DNA from: Bacteroidota bacterium
Lineage (GTDB): Bacteria > Bacteroidota > Bacteroidia > Chitinophagales > BACL12
DNA length: 64,000 bases
Direction: 5' to 3'
Assembly: GCA_016706255.1 (NCBI GenBank)
Contig: JADJJZ010000001.1
Location: 293,466-357,465, forward strand
The position numbers and the translations under genes are program-made. Positions 8,872 to 18,308 of this stretch are shown piece by piece (position 1 is the stretch's first letter; each line of letters starts with the position of its first letter). The notes under the pieces were generated by a model. It was not told the DNA's origin. It worked only from the letters and a program-made list of their open reading frames with translations, and searched no databases.

Positions 8872-11292
8872 TTACTTTTTAAGCAACCTTTTTGCAGCAA
8901 GGGTAGTCATGCCTGTTGTAAAGCTTACAATTGTTATCGTGCTCAGTGGCATTAAAATAGCAGCAATTACCGGCGCCAGCATACCCTGCAAAGCAAAATA
9001 TAAACCAACCAGATTGTAGATAATCGATAAAATGAAACTTCCTGTAATCACCCATTTACCTGCTTTCGCAAAAGCAAAAAGTTTAGGCAGTTTGGTGAGT
9101 TGATTTACATCCATAACCACATCGCTGGCAGGTGTAAAATTGCTGTTTTGGCTTACAGCTATTCCAACATCACTTTGTTGCAGTGCACCGGCATCGTTTA
9201 AGCCATCACCTAACATCATTACATGTAAATTTTGTGCCTGCAATTTTTTAATAAATGCCAATTTATCGTGTGGTGTTTGTTCAAAATATAAGTTGTTTGC
9301 GCCAAAATAATTTTCAAGATATTTTTTATCGCTATCATTATCACCACTTAGTAAATAAATTTGATAATGCTTTTTAGCATGCGCCAGCATATCATCAAAA
9401 CCACTTCTGTAACGGTTTGCAAAATTGTAATTCCCTTTTATATTTCCATCAATCGAAATATATACATTACCATGCTGTGTAATTTCTGTATCCGGCAAAT
9501 TGGTAAATGACCTTGATCCAATTAATATTTTATGTCCATTTACCAATGCTGAAACACCTTTACCTGCAACCTCAGTAAATTCATCTACCGTTGTTTGTGT
9601 ATTTTTTCCTAAAACATTTGCAATTGCGCGACTGTAGGGGTGATTTGATTGCGCCGCAACCGCTGCTACCATTAGCTTTTCGTCCTTCGACAAAGGTAAC
9701 CCAACATAACTTGCACCTGTTGTATTCGACTGTGTTAATGTTCCTGTTTTGTCGAATACGATGGCATCTATTTTATTAAATGCAGCAATTACATTTGCGT
9801 TTTTTAAATAAATGCCAAAATTGCCAAAATATCGAATTGCATTTCCATTTGTAAATGTTGCAGATAACAATAATGCGCACGGACAAGCAACTATCATTGG
9901 CGTAATAAATGCATCTGCCGCACGTTGTGTATCGCCCTGAATTAACCAGTATAATGATGCTATAGAAGAAATAATTAATACAATTAAAGCGAAATAACGC
10001 CCCAGTGTTTGCACAAAATCTTTTTTCTCATCTTCTTTATGATTCGTATTAATATTATTCCATAATTGTGTGAGATAACTTTGTGCAACAGGTTTAATTA
10101 CGCGCAATTGAATTGCTGAACCAACCTGTTTTCCTCCTGCATAAATGAGTTCGCCAATTTTTTTATCCACCGGATCAGCTTCACCGGTTACGAAACTGTA
10201 ATCGATATTTCCCTTTCCCATCACCAAAAGCGCATCGGCAGGAATTAATTCGTGATTACGTACTACAATAGTATCGCCTTCCTTTATTTCAGATAATGGA
10301 ATTTGCTGCTCTTCACCTTTATCAAGTAAGGCAACCGATAACGGGAAATAAGATTTATAATCCCTGTCGAAGGATATTGTTTTATAGGTTAAATCCTGAA
10401 AATATCTTCCAACCAGCATGAAGAATACAATACCGGTCATTGAGTCAAAATATCCGGCACTATGTTCAACAAAAACCGCATATAAACTTCGTGTAAATGT
10501 GAAAATGATGGCCAATGCAATAGGTACATCGATATTCAGGAAATTATTTTTTAAACTTTTCCATGATGAAGTATAAAATTCACCTGCGCAATAAAAAAAT
10601 ACCGGTAAGGCAAGAATTAAAGATAAATAACGGAATAAAATCCGCAGCGCAACATCTTCCACTTCACCACCTGCAAGATATTCAGGAAATGCCATCATCA
10701 TGATATTTCCAAATGCAAATCCGGCAATTCCGATTTTAATTAATCGAGATTTTTGTAATTTTTTTTCAGGTTGTTTTTCAATATCCTGCAAACTTAATAA
10801 AGGCTCATACCCAATAGAATCAAGCATTGCAGCCGTTTCACCCAACGAAATTGCCGATTCATCGAATACCAGTGTAATTTCTTTTTTCGGAAAATCGACA
10901 CGTGATTGTAAGATTGCTTTATTCATTTGATGCATGTGTTCCAGCAGCCAAATACAGGAACTACAATGCATAGTAGGTAAATAAAATGTAACATGGGTTT
11001 GATTGCCATCTGCAAACCGAATAAATTTTTCTCTAACACTTTGTTTATCTAAAACGGCATATTTATTTAATGCAACTTTATTTTTTTGTGTTAAACCCGG
11101 ATGCTCCTGCATGTCGTAATAAGAGCATAAATCGTTATCTCTTAATATTTCATACACTGTTTTACATCCAAAACAACAAAAGTATTTTTCTTCAATATGA
11201 AATTCATGGTCGCTGCAAGGTTCACCACAGTGGTAGCATGTAGTTTGGGCAGAAGTAGTGGTTGTATCAACCACCGGTGCGAATTTTGGCAT
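8872..11292 (-). CDS. ccoI: CcoI/FixI, copper-translocating P-type ATPase for cbb3 oxidase
   Basis: This 806-residue P1B-type ATPase has an N-terminal Cys cluster (CYHCGEPC, then CCFGCKTVYEIL, residues ~18-50), a metal-binding domain with CSSC (MHCSSCIWLLEH, ~108-120), and membrane helices. It also has a CPC ion-translocation motif (VACPCALLLS), the phosphorylated DKTGT (VFDKTGTLTQ), an HP motif (NHPYSRAI) and a hinge GDGLNDAGAL. The N-terminal zinc-finger-like region (DUF2318/FixI type) plus its position upstream of ccoS mark it as CcoI, which delivers copper across the inner membrane for the CuB site, rather than a general CopA. It has its own promoter with a consensus -7 element and a palindromic operator. 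Confidence 0.93.
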   Translation of the reverse strand: MPKFAPVVDTTTTSAQTTCYHCGEPCSDHEFHIEEKYFCCFGCKTVYEILRDNDLCSYYDMQEHPGLTQKNKVALNKYAVLDKQSVREKFIRFADGNQTHVTFYLPTMHCSSCIWLLEHMHQMNKAILQSRVDFPKKEITLVFDESAISLGETAAMLDSIGYEPLLSLQDIEKQPEKKLQKSRLIKIGIAGFAFGNIMMMAFPEYLAGGEVEDVALRILFRYLSLILALPVFFYCAGEFYTSSWKSLKNNFLNIDVPIALAIIFTFTRSLYAVFVEHSAGYFDSMTGIVFFMLVGRYFQDLTYKTISFDRDYKSYFPLSVALLDKGEEQQIPLSEIKEGDTIVVRNHELIPADALLVMGKGNIDYSFVTGEADPVDKKIGELIYAGGKQVGSAIQLRVIKPVAQSYLTQLWNNINTNHKEDEKKDFVQTLGRYFALIVLIISSIASLYWLIQGDTQRAADAFITPMIVACPCALLLSATFTNGNAIRYFGNFGIYLKNANVIAAFNKIDAIVFDKTGTLTQSNTTGASYVGLPLSKDEKLMVAAVAAQSNHPYSRAIANVLGKNTQTTVDEFTEVAGKGVSALVNGHKILIGSRSFTNLPDTEITQHGNVYISIDGNIKGNYNFANRYRSGFDDMLAHAKKHYQIYLLSGDNDSDKKYLENYFGANNLYFEQTPHDKLAFIKKLQAQNLHVMMLGDGLNDAGALQQSDVGIAVSQNSNFTPASDVVMDVNQLTKLPKLFAFAKAGKWVITGSFILSIIYNLVGLYFALQGMLAPVIAAILMPLSTITIVSFTTGMTTLAAKRLLKK

Positions 11293-11308
11293 AACTTGAA
11301 AATAACTC

Positions 11309-11354
11309 CAAAGCTATGCCGCTTGACACCTCATATAAAATGACTTAGGTCACC
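11309..11354 (-). promoter_or_regulatory. ccoI promoter with Crp/Fnr-type operator
   Basis: Reading leftwards, the palindrome (revcomp GGTGACCTAAGTCATT, 11354-11339) is followed by TAGCTTTG (11316-11309), an exact match to the Bacteroidota -7 consensus TAnnTTTG. With a start of transcription ~6 bp past that element, the operator is centred near -43. A canonical -33 TTTG is absent, as expected for an activator-dependent promoter. The ccoI ATG lies ~17 bp past the -7 element. Confidence 0.72.
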
Positions 11355-11367
11355 GTTTCCGGTTTTA

Positions 11368-13182
11368 TTAATGAATCACATTTATGCGCTGATAATACAA
11401 GTTTGAATCGGAAGTACCGGTAATTACATAACCACCAGCAGGTAAATCTGAAAGTGATAAGCTGCCATTATTAGCAGTTACTTTTTCCGAGTAAACGGCT
11501 TTCCCGAACATGTCATATATATTAATGGTGTACGCTTCTTGTTGTTCACCAAAATTATATTGCACCAAACCGGTAGACACTGTTGGATATATATTGAATG
11601 CAGCAGGATTTAATTCAGCAATTCCGGTGATGTCGTTATCGTTAATCTGCACAACGATATCAGGTATTACATAATTATCATAAATCGTATCATCTGTAGT
11701 TACAGCGCATGTTATAACACCAATATGCGGACCTTCATGAAAAATGTCATCATAAATGATAAGCATTACTGTTTTTGCTATGATGGCACTATCACCTTTA
11801 AATTTCAAATTTAAATCTGCATTATGACCTTTCCCTAAATCAAGGTCATCATCAGGGTCAAGATTAATGGTAACCGTTGAGGTTGGTATACTTTCGAGCA
11901 CTAAAGAAAAATACATGGTATCACTTTCTGTGCCTGCTAAAGCAGCGGTATCGGTAAAAGTAATTCCCGGTTCCAAATCATTATCGTGAATTAATATATC
12001 AAACGAAGGAATGGTAAATACACTATAATCATCATCGGCGGTGGTGATGGTAAAACTTACATTACCAAAATGTTCACCTTCAAATAATACATCATCGTAA
12101 GCTCTTACGTTAAGCACATGATTGGTGAGGGCTGATGAATTTGGCGGAAACGCAAGTGTAACGGGCTCTCCGGGGATTCCTGTTATACGCAATTGTGCAT
12201 CAGGTGTAAGTGTAATAAATACACTATCCGTCGGCACAGAATTTAATGCAATAATCACAGGCACTTCACCCAAATCTTCATTTAACTCAAGCGGAAAAGG
12301 TTCTGTATAATTAAGACCCGGAGCACTGTCATTATCAGCAATCGGATAAATTACATCTTCAATAAATAGTGCAGCATAATCAGGATCATCGCTGCTAATA
12401 GTAAAATGAATTGTACCACTGTGTAAACCCTCATAAATTCCATCATCAAATGCACGAATTGCTGCACCATCAAATGATAATGCACCTGCATTTGGCGGAA
12501 AAACAATTTCCACTGCTTCACCCGGAACACCGGTTATGCGCAATTGATCATCAGGATCGATAGTTATAATAACTGTATCGGTGGGTATAGAATTTAATGC
12601 AAGCAACAAATCAACTCCGGGCACGCCTTCAGTTAAAAAAGTATCTATTGGAAAATTGGTGTTAATTCCGGGAGGTAAATCGTTGTCTAAAATGAGATAT
12701 GACATTTCAGGAATTGATAAAACACCGTAATCTATATCATCAGAAATAATCACAAAATTTAATACGCCGTAGTGGTCACCTTCCACTTCAACATCATCTA
12801 CCGGTTTAACTTTAAACTCCTTGGCAATTAATGCAGCAGGATAAGGTGTAAACATGAGTGTATCCGCTATTCCGGGGCCGCCACCAACATTTACTTCTTC
12901 ATTAGGATAACAAATTACATAAACAGTATCGGTGGGAACAGAAGCCAGTGCAATATCAACAGGTGTAAATATTGCAGGATAATCTTCATCAAGTGTATCT
13001 ATAACTGTTGTAACTACAAAAGCCGGAATTGTATCATCCAAAACTGCATAAGCATAACGAACAGGGGGCTGCGGAGTAGTTGGTTTCGAAAAAACAACAA
13101 ACGGAAGCAGCAGGAGGAGTAAAAAGAAAATGAGGAGAAGCCAATCTACCCGTAGTTTTGGCCATGATTTCGTAAATTTCAT
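11368..13182 (-). CDS. Secreted multi-repeat Calx-beta-like protein with T9SS sorting domain
   Basis: This is a ~604-residue protein from the start chosen here (ATG at 13182, MKFTKSWPKLR), followed by a strong hydrophobic segment and FSKP. The body has about five repeats of ~100 residues. Each contains a 'SVPTDTVxITxxPDxQLRITG.PGE' block, a 'YDDxxxEGxHxG' block and an ending 'xDND', which resembles Calx-beta type Ca-binding beta-sandwiches (Asp/Glu rich). The C-terminal ~80 residues (AAFNIYPTVSTGLVQYNF... GGYVITGTSD) are a T9SS type A sorting domain, so it is probably exported and surface-attached or released. An upstream in-frame ATG at 13236 is less likely. The ligand is unknown. It stands alone, convergent with nothing and divergent from the next gene. 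Confidence 0.75.
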   Translation of the reverse strand: MKFTKSWPKLRVDWLLLIFFLLLLLLPFVVFSKPTTPQPPVRYAYAVLDDTIPAFVVTTVIDTLDEDYPAIFTPVDIALASVPTDTVYVICYPNEEVNVGGGPGIADTLMFTPYPAALIAKEFKVKPVDDVEVEGDHYGVLNFVIISDDIDYGVLSIPEMSYLILDNDLPPGINTNFPIDTFLTEGVPGVDLLLALNSIPTDTVIITIDPDDQLRITGVPGEAVEIVFPPNAGALSFDGAAIRAFDDGIYEGLHSGTIHFTISSDDPDYAALFIEDVIYPIADNDSAPGLNYTEPFPLELNEDLGEVPVIIALNSVPTDSVFITLTPDAQLRITGIPGEPVTLAFPPNSSALTNHVLNVRAYDDVLFEGEHFGNVSFTITTADDDYSVFTIPSFDILIHDNDLEPGITFTDTAALAGTESDTMYFSLVLESIPTSTVTINLDPDDDLDLGKGHNADLNLKFKGDSAIIAKTVMLIIYDDIFHEGPHIGVITCAVTTDDTIYDNYVIPDIVVQINDNDITGIAELNPAAFNIYPTVSTGLVQYNFGEQQEAYTINIYDMFGKAVYSEKVTANNGSLSLSDLPAGGYVITGTSDSNLYYQRINVIH

Positions 13183-13338
13183 ATTTGGGAATAAAAGTAC
13201 TTGTGTTTGCATCTTAAAACAACCGGTTTTGTACAAAGTTGGGCTTTTTTCATGTGAAACACCCTATCTGTTTAGTAAAGCAAAAAAATAAGGAATGATT
13301 CTTGTTGAAGTTTAGGTCTGATTGAAGGTTTTAATTTC

Positions 13339-13346
13339 TAATTTTG
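13339..13346 (+). promoter_or_regulatory. Bacteroidota -7 promoter element
   Basis: TAATTTTG matches the TAnnTTTG consensus exactly and lies 26 bp before the ATG of the barrel-protein gene at 13372. A TTG-containing -33 candidate upstream is poorly spaced, so only the -7 part is well supported. Confidence 0.5.
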
Positions 13347-13371
13347 CAACAATAATTTCCAATTTCGGCAT

Positions 13372-13983
13372 ATGAAACAACTAATTTACGGATTGCTGGT
13401 GCTATTAATGATTTCCGGTTCTGAGGCTATTATGGCTCAAACTCAACCCATTGAAACAACTGAGCAGGATAATAGTGTAAAGGAAGATGACAACGGTAAT
13501 TCAACTGCTAAACAAAAAGATTGGAAAGATCGTATTGTGGTAGGCGGAAATTTAGGGGCTCAATTTGGAAGCTCTACTTACATTGAAGTATCACCAATTG
13601 TTGGTTATAAGGTTACCGATAAATTTACGGCAGGTATTGGATTTTCTTACCAGTATTTCAGTGAAAACTACAACGACCCATATTTTGTGGACTATAAAGC
13701 ATCGGTTTATGGACCCAGAGTGTTTTTACAGCACGACATTTTATTCGGATTTTTTGCACATGCCGAATATGAATATTCCTGGTATAAATTTAAATATGAA
13801 GATTTTTATGCAACTGAAATTACCGGAGAGGTTCCTGCATTATTTATCGGAGGTGGTTATAATTACTACATTACCGACAATGCAAAATTGCAAATAATGG
13901 CTTTGTATGATTTGCTGAATGGCCCCAATTCACTGTATTACAGCCCTTGGGTATTCAGAATTGGTTTCAGCACAGGATTTTAA
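13372..13983 (+). CDS. Small outer-membrane beta-barrel protein
   Basis: This 203-residue protein has a signal peptide (residues 1-23, ending IMAQ), an acidic and Asn-rich linker (~24-48), then alternating hydrophobic/aromatic strands (GGNLGAQFGSSTYIEVSPIVGYKVTDKFTAGIGFSY pattern) to a C-terminal Phe (RIGFSTGF). That C-terminal aromatic residue and the strand pattern fit an eight-stranded OmpA/OmpX-like or porin-family barrel. The substrate and role are unknown. It is monocistronic, convergent with gyrB (33 bp between stops), and preceded by a consensus -7 element. Confidence 0.7.
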   Translation: MKQLIYGLLVLLMISGSEAIMAQTQPIETTEQDNSVKEDDNGNSTAKQKDWKDRIVVGGNLGAQFGSSTYIEVSPIVGYKVTDKFTAGIGFSYQYFSENYNDPYFVDYKASVYGPRVFLQHDILFGFFAHAEYEYSWYKFKYEDFYATEITGEVPALFIGGGYNYYITDNAKLQIMALYDLLNGPNSLYYSPWVFRIGFSTGF

Positions 13984-14016
13984 CCCTGTGCCTTACCTAT
14001 CAAAAATTTCGTTTTA

Positions 14017-15972
14017 TTAAATATCGAGATTTGCGTATTTCGCGTTTGCCTCAATAAACTCGCGGCGAGGCGGAACATCTTCACCCATCAACATTGAGAA
14101 AATATGGTCTGCTTCTGCAGCGCTGTCGATTGTAACCTGACGCAGCGTTCTTGTTGCAGGATTCATAGTAGTTTCCCAAAGCTGTTCAGCATTCATCTCT
14201 CCCAAACCTTTGTATCGTTGAACGTGTACTGAACTTTCGTTTCCACCTTTTGCAAATTCTGCTGTTGCGGCTTTACGATCATCTTCGTTCCAGCAATATT
14301 GTTGGTCTTTGCCTTTTTTAACGAGATATAGTGGCGGAGTTGCAATGTAGATGAAACCTTGTTGCACCAACTCATAACATTTTCTGAAGAAGAAAGTCAG
14401 AATAAGCGTTGTAATGTGGCTACCATCCACGTCGGCATCGGTCATGATGATAATTTTGTGATAACGGAGTTTTGCCGTATCTACAGTTTTATCTTCAGCC
14501 GGCATTACGCCTAAAGCGGTAAATATGTTTTTAATCTCTTCGTTGTCGAAAATTTTATAATCCAGTGCTTTTTCAACGTTCAGAATTTTACCTCTTAAAG
14601 GTAATATTGCCTGAAACGTTCTGTTACGGCCTTGTTTGGCAGTTCCACCGGCGCTATCCCCTTCCACAAGATACAACTCACATTTTTCAGCAGCTTTTTC
14701 GGTGCAGTCGGCCAGTTTACCCGGCAATCCGCCACCACCAAATGCGCTTTTACGTTGCACCATTTCGCGAGCCTTACGGGCTGCAATACGCGCCTGAGCA
14801 GCAAGAATTACCTTTCCGATAATTAAACGTGCCTGTTTAGGATTTTCTTCGAGGTAGTTATTTAAAACTTCACCGGAAATAGTATCCACAATACCCATCA
14901 CCTCATTGTTACCCAATTTGGTTTTGGTTTGACCTTCGAACTGCGGTTCAGGAACTTTAACTGAAATAAGTGCCGTTAAACCTTCACGGAAGTCATCGCC
15001 TGAAATTTCCACTTTTGCCTTTTCAAACATGCCTTCGCGGTCGCCATACGATTTAAACGTTCTGGTTAAAGCTCTTCTGAAACCTGCAACGTGTGTTCCA
15101 CCTTCAATCGTATTGATATTGTTTACATACGAGTGAATATTTTCGTTATAGGAATCGTTGTATTGTAAAGCGATTTCAACCTGCACATTATCGCGGGCAC
15201 CTTCGGCGTAAATTGGTTCCGGAATAATTGAAGCACGGGTGCCGTCAAGATATTTCACGAATTCAATCAATCCGCCTTCACTGTGAAATGATTCGCCGGG
15301 GTGATTACCATTTTCATCAACCACACGTTCGTCAACGATATTGAGGGTTATACCGCGATTTAAGAATGCGAGTTCTCTCAACCTTGCAGCCAGTGTTTCG
15401 TATTTATATTCAGAAACGGTAAAAATGGTATCATCCGGTTTAAAGGTTACATAAGTACCGGTAATATTCGATTCCCCAATTTCTTTAACCGGGTATAATG
15501 GTTTACCCTCGCTGAATTCCTGTTTGTAAATTTTACCATTACGGTGCACTTCAGCTTCAAGGTGGGTAGACAATGCGTTAACGCAGGAAACACCCACGCC
15601 GTGCAAACCGCCGGAAACCTTATAAGTATCTTTATCGAATTTACCACCTGCGTGTAATACGGTCATTACCACTTCGAGTGCCGATCTGTTTTCTTTTTTA
15701 TGTAATTCGGTAGGAATACCGCGACCATCATCTTTAACGCGTATGCTGTTACCCGGAAGAATGGCCACATCGATATTTCGGCAATATCCTGCCAATGCCT
15801 CATCAATAGAGTTATCAACTACTTCATATACCAGGTGATGTAAACCTTTAAAGCCGGTATCACCGATATACATCGCCGGGCGTTTTCTAACTGCTTCAAG
15901 ACCTTCTAAAACCTGAATATTTTCAGCCGTGTAGGTCGACTGTTTTTTAATAACTTCTTGTTCTTTTTCCAT
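14017..15972 (-). CDS. gyrB: DNA gyrase subunit B
   Basis: This 651-residue type IIA topoisomerase B subunit has a GHKL ATPase domain with the N-box region (VVDNSIDEALAG), VKDDGRGIPTE and GLHGVGVSCVNALS; a transducer domain; a TOPRIM domain with YLVEGDSAGGTAKQGRNR and the acidic DADVDGSHI; and the C-terminal MNAEQLWETTMNP motif. It lacks the ~170-residue insert of enterobacterial GyrB, as expected outside gamma-proteobacteria. It works with GyrA, not seen in this window, to introduce negative supercoils. ParE is an alternative for such sequences, but PLRGKILNVEKA with QGFIYIATPPLY fits GyrB well. Confidence 0.95.
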   Translation of the reverse strand: MEKEQEVIKKQSTYTAENIQVLEGLEAVRKRPAMYIGDTGFKGLHHLVYEVVDNSIDEALAGYCRNIDVAILPGNSIRVKDDGRGIPTELHKKENRSALEVVMTVLHAGGKFDKDTYKVSGGLHGVGVSCVNALSTHLEAEVHRNGKIYKQEFSEGKPLYPVKEIGESNITGTYVTFKPDDTIFTVSEYKYETLAARLRELAFLNRGITLNIVDERVVDENGNHPGESFHSEGGLIEFVKYLDGTRASIIPEPIYAEGARDNVQVEIALQYNDSYNENIHSYVNNINTIEGGTHVAGFRRALTRTFKSYGDREGMFEKAKVEISGDDFREGLTALISVKVPEPQFEGQTKTKLGNNEVMGIVDTISGEVLNNYLEENPKQARLIIGKVILAAQARIAARKAREMVQRKSAFGGGGLPGKLADCTEKAAEKCELYLVEGDSAGGTAKQGRNRTFQAILPLRGKILNVEKALDYKIFDNEEIKNIFTALGVMPAEDKTVDTAKLRYHKIIIMTDADVDGSHITTLILTFFFRKCYELVQQGFIYIATPPLYLVKKGKDQQYCWNEDDRKAATAEFAKGGNESSVHVQRYKGLGEMNAEQLWETTMNPATRTLRQVTIDSAAEADHIFSMLMGEDVPPRREFIEANAKYANLDI

Positions 15973-16046
15973 AATTTTCTACCTCATTCAGAGCGTAATC
16001 CGGACCTTTGTTTTTGAGACCGGTTTTTTATTTATTTTTCGATGCA

Positions 16047-16054
16047 CAAAATTA
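16047..16054 (-). promoter_or_regulatory. Candidate -7 element of gyrB
   Basis: Read on the minus strand, TAATTTTG matches TAnnTTTG exactly and would give a 5' leader of roughly 65-70 nt before the gyrB ATG at 15972. No convincing -33 element is visible. The surrounding 15973-16275 gap holds nothing else that I can identify. Confidence 0.4.
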
Positions 16055-16275
16055 CATCTTTATACGCTGAAAACATAAGATTTTCAGGTATTTCAGACAA
16101 TTTTTATACACTCAATTTCAACATTATTTTAACAACTAAAGTTCGCTGTTAAAAATGCACTTAAAATGTTAAAAAATAAAAGGGTTTGCGAGATGTTGCT
16201 ATTTCGCAACAAAGCACATAAACATATTAGTCCGGAGCAATCCGAACGCAGGAAAAATTCAGGAAGAAAAACGGA

Positions 16276-16392
16276 TTAATGGTGACCCGTATTGCCGCCG
16301 CGTTTACTTTTTATGAATTCTATCACAAATAAACCACTAACAGCCAGAACGTAGCAGGTTAATACAATACCAATAATGAATGCTGAAGTCAT
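16276..16392 (-). CDS. 38-residue single-helix membrane protein (hypothetical)
   Basis: This small frame begins at ATG 16392 (MTSAFIIGIVLTCYVLAVSG...). It encodes one strong transmembrane helix (residues ~4-25), then a basic segment (EFIKSKRGGNTGHH) and stop. Helix followed by Lys/Arg gives a predicted N-out, C-in orientation. It is divergent from the DUF4468 gene and lies ~300 bp upstream of gyrB. Codon use and composition look protein-like, but at this length that is weak evidence. No family is recognised. Confidence 0.4.
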   Translation of the reverse strand: MTSAFIIGIVLTCYVLAVSGLFVIEFIKSKRGGNTGHH

Positions 16393-16541
16393 GTTTTTCA
16401 GTTTTGCACAAAGGTAAAAAACGTAAAGTATTTTTTCGTACTCCCGGCACAATACTGCATAAAATGTGCATAATTAACGTTGGGGTTAAAATGGTATCAT
16501 TTTTGACAACTATCTTCGTCACAAAAAAAATTGTCATACAT

Positions 16542-17093
16542 ATGAAAAAACTTTTGCTTATAGTAGCTCTTGCATGCGGGTTTTCGGCCCAGGCACAAAA
16601 ATCGGCGGATCCTGTTGCGCCATTTTTCCCAATCGACGAAACCTCTAAACTGGTTACTTATACCGATGTAATTCAGGTTCCCGGTGTTGCTACCGACTCA
16701 CTTTATAACGTAGCAATGGCCTGGATGAAAATATTTTATGTAAGTCCGAGTCAGGCTATTAAAAGTCAGAACAAAGAAGAAGGCATTATTGAGATAAAAC
16801 ACCAGTTTCAAATCACCAAAACTGAAAAAGGTCAGGAATTAAAGGCCGGCCAGATTAACTACTATCTAACCTTACAATTTCGCGATGGCCGCTTTAAATA
16901 CACTATCACAAAAGTAAATCTGCAAGGCCCTTCTTACTTCGGTATTGAAACCTGGATAAACGATGAAAAATATGCTGAAGATGAAACTGTAATTAATTAC
17001 TTAATTCAGATAGATGAATTTATGCAAAAGCTCATTACCTCGCTTGAAACCGAAGTAAAACCGGCAGCTCCGAAAAAAGAAGAAGACTGGTAA
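16542..17093 (+). CDS. Secreted DUF4468-like protein
   Basis: This 183-residue protein from ATG 16542 has a signal peptide (MKKLLLIVALACGFSAQAQ). The frame stays open upstream to 16380, but that extension has no signal-like start and overlaps a divergent small gene, so I reject it. The mature region (FPIDETSKLVTYTDVIQVPGV, then YNVAMAWMKIFY, EGIIEIKHQFQI and RDGRFKYTITKVNL) matches the pattern of DUF4468 proteins, which have a TBP-like fold and no known function. A Rho-independent-type terminator follows directly. It is probably monocistronic. Confidence 0.72.
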   Translation: MKKLLLIVALACGFSAQAQKSADPVAPFFPIDETSKLVTYTDVIQVPGVATDSLYNVAMAWMKIFYVSPSQAIKSQNKEEGIIEIKHQFQITKTEKGQELKAGQINYYLTLQFRDGRFKYTITKVNLQGPSYFGIETWINDEKYAEDETVINYLIQIDEFMQKLITSLETEVKPAAPKKEEDW

Positions 17094-17116
17094 ATAACAT
17101 CTAAACCAAAGTATTT

Positions 17117-17146
17117 AAAGCCTCCGCAAATTGTGGGGGCTTTTTT
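17117..17146 (+). terminator. Rho-independent-type terminator
   Basis: A stem of AAAGCCTCCGCA pairing with TGTGGGGGCTTT (one G-T pair, one A-C mismatch) is followed by a run of six T residues. It starts about 24 bp after the DUF4468 stop codon and would end that transcript. Confidence 0.75.
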
Positions 17147-17196
17147 ATTGATTTTGAGTTTACAAGTCAACAAAGTAAAAAAACAATAAATAAATG

Positions 17197-17212
17197 ATGA
17201 CAAAAGTCACCA
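17197..17212 (+). promoter_or_regulatory. Crp/Fnr-type operator upstream of the universal stress protein gene
   Basis: GATGACAAAAGTCACC has the same TGAY-N4-GTCACC core as the sites before ccoS and ccoI. A partial -7 match, TAACTTAT at 17236-17243, puts the palindrome centre ~45 bp upstream of the likely start of transcription. The regulator gene at 18309 lies immediately downstream of the gene controlled by this site. Confidence 0.62.
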
Positions 17213-17281
17213 TTCGTTTTGAGCATTATCATGGTTAACTTATTGAAATAAACTGACTTTTGAAGCAGAAAATTTAATAAA

Positions 17282-18247
17282 ATGCTTGAGGAAGACCTTC
17301 ATAGCGGAACAGGACATTATACCACGCCTATGAGTAATAATAAAACCAATGTTAAAAATATGAGAAAAGCAGAAATGCCTTCCCCTCTAATTCATAACAT
17401 TTTAGTTCCCACCGACTTTTCGGAAAATGCCACTAAAGCCTTACAGTTGGCGGTTGGTATCGCGGAAAAAAATAATGCAGCAGTGCTTATTGTTCATGCC
17501 TGCCACATACCATTTACCGATGAGCACATGGCGCCGAATATGATTCAGGAATTAATGGATGCAACAAAATTGCGTGCTGAATTACAAATGGCTGATTATA
17601 TCAAAGCCAATAAACAGAAATTTAATCAGGTCCCTGTTAATGCTCAGGTAGTAATTGGATTTGCTGCAGAAACAATTCTTGAAGTTGCGCATCACGCAAA
17701 AGTAGATATCATCATAATTGGCACCCAGGGTGTAAATGGTATTGAAGATCGTTTGTTTGGTACTGTTACCTGGAATATTATTAAACGTTCAGATATACCT
17801 GTAATTGCAATTCCGGAAACAAAATCCGATTTACAATTTAAAAATATTATGATTCCTTTTGAAGGCACAGTTTATGACACCGATATTATTAATTACCTGT
17901 TAAAATTTGCAGAAAAATATAATGCGGTTGTTCACGGTGTACATTTTATTCAGGATGCCTCTACTTACAACAAAGGCGTAATTGATAAATTGCAAAATAA
18001 ATTCAGAAAGGAAATTGATTCAGAAAAATTACAACTCCATTTTCCTGCTGAAAAAAACATTACCGAAGGTATTAAAAAATTTGCAGCCCGCAATCAGGTG
18101 GACCTCATTAGTATGGTTACACATAACCATGGTTTATTTTCTACCGTATTTCATATGAGCGTTACCAGAAACATTGCATTGTATGCACAAATTCCATTAT
18201 TAGCATACAATATGGACCGGGTTCAATTTGATACTGACAACCATTAA
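17282..18247 (+). CDS. Tandem-domain universal stress protein
   Basis: This protein of up to 321 residues has two UspA domains. The first (~35-175) begins HNILVPTDFSENATKAL and contains GTQG-(9)-GT (GTQGVNGIEDRLFGTVT), the G-2X-G-9X-G(S/T) nucleotide-binding motif, so it probably binds ATP. The second domain (~183-310, NIMIPFEGTVYDTDII) lacks that motif. Start codons at 17282, 17330 and 17360 are all possible; I keep the longest because it lies closest to the inferred start of transcription. It lies 61 bp before the Crp/Fnr gene and has a Crp/Fnr-like site upstream, which suggests redox- or oxygen-linked expression. Confidence 0.85.
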   Translation: MLEEDLHSGTGHYTTPMSNNKTNVKNMRKAEMPSPLIHNILVPTDFSENATKALQLAVGIAEKNNAAVLIVHACHIPFTDEHMAPNMIQELMDATKLRAELQMADYIKANKQKFNQVPVNAQVVIGFAAETILEVAHHAKVDIIIIGTQGVNGIEDRLFGTVTWNIIKRSDIPVIAIPETKSDLQFKNIMIPFEGTVYDTDIINYLLKFAEKYNAVVHGVHFIQDASTYNKGVIDKLQNKFRKEIDSEKLQLHFPAEKNITEGIKKFAARNQVDLISMVTHNHGLFSTVFHMSVTRNIALYAQIPLLAYNMDRVQFDTDNH

Positions 18248-18308
18248 CTTTTTATATTAAGATAAAAGGTTAATTTTAAGTGAATTATTTCAGGCTAAAT
18301 AACGTAAA

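Noticed and set aside
16380..16541. Upstream extension of the DUF4468 gene
   Set aside because: The extension has no signal peptide at its start and overlaps a divergent small gene; ATG 16542 begins a clear signal peptide.
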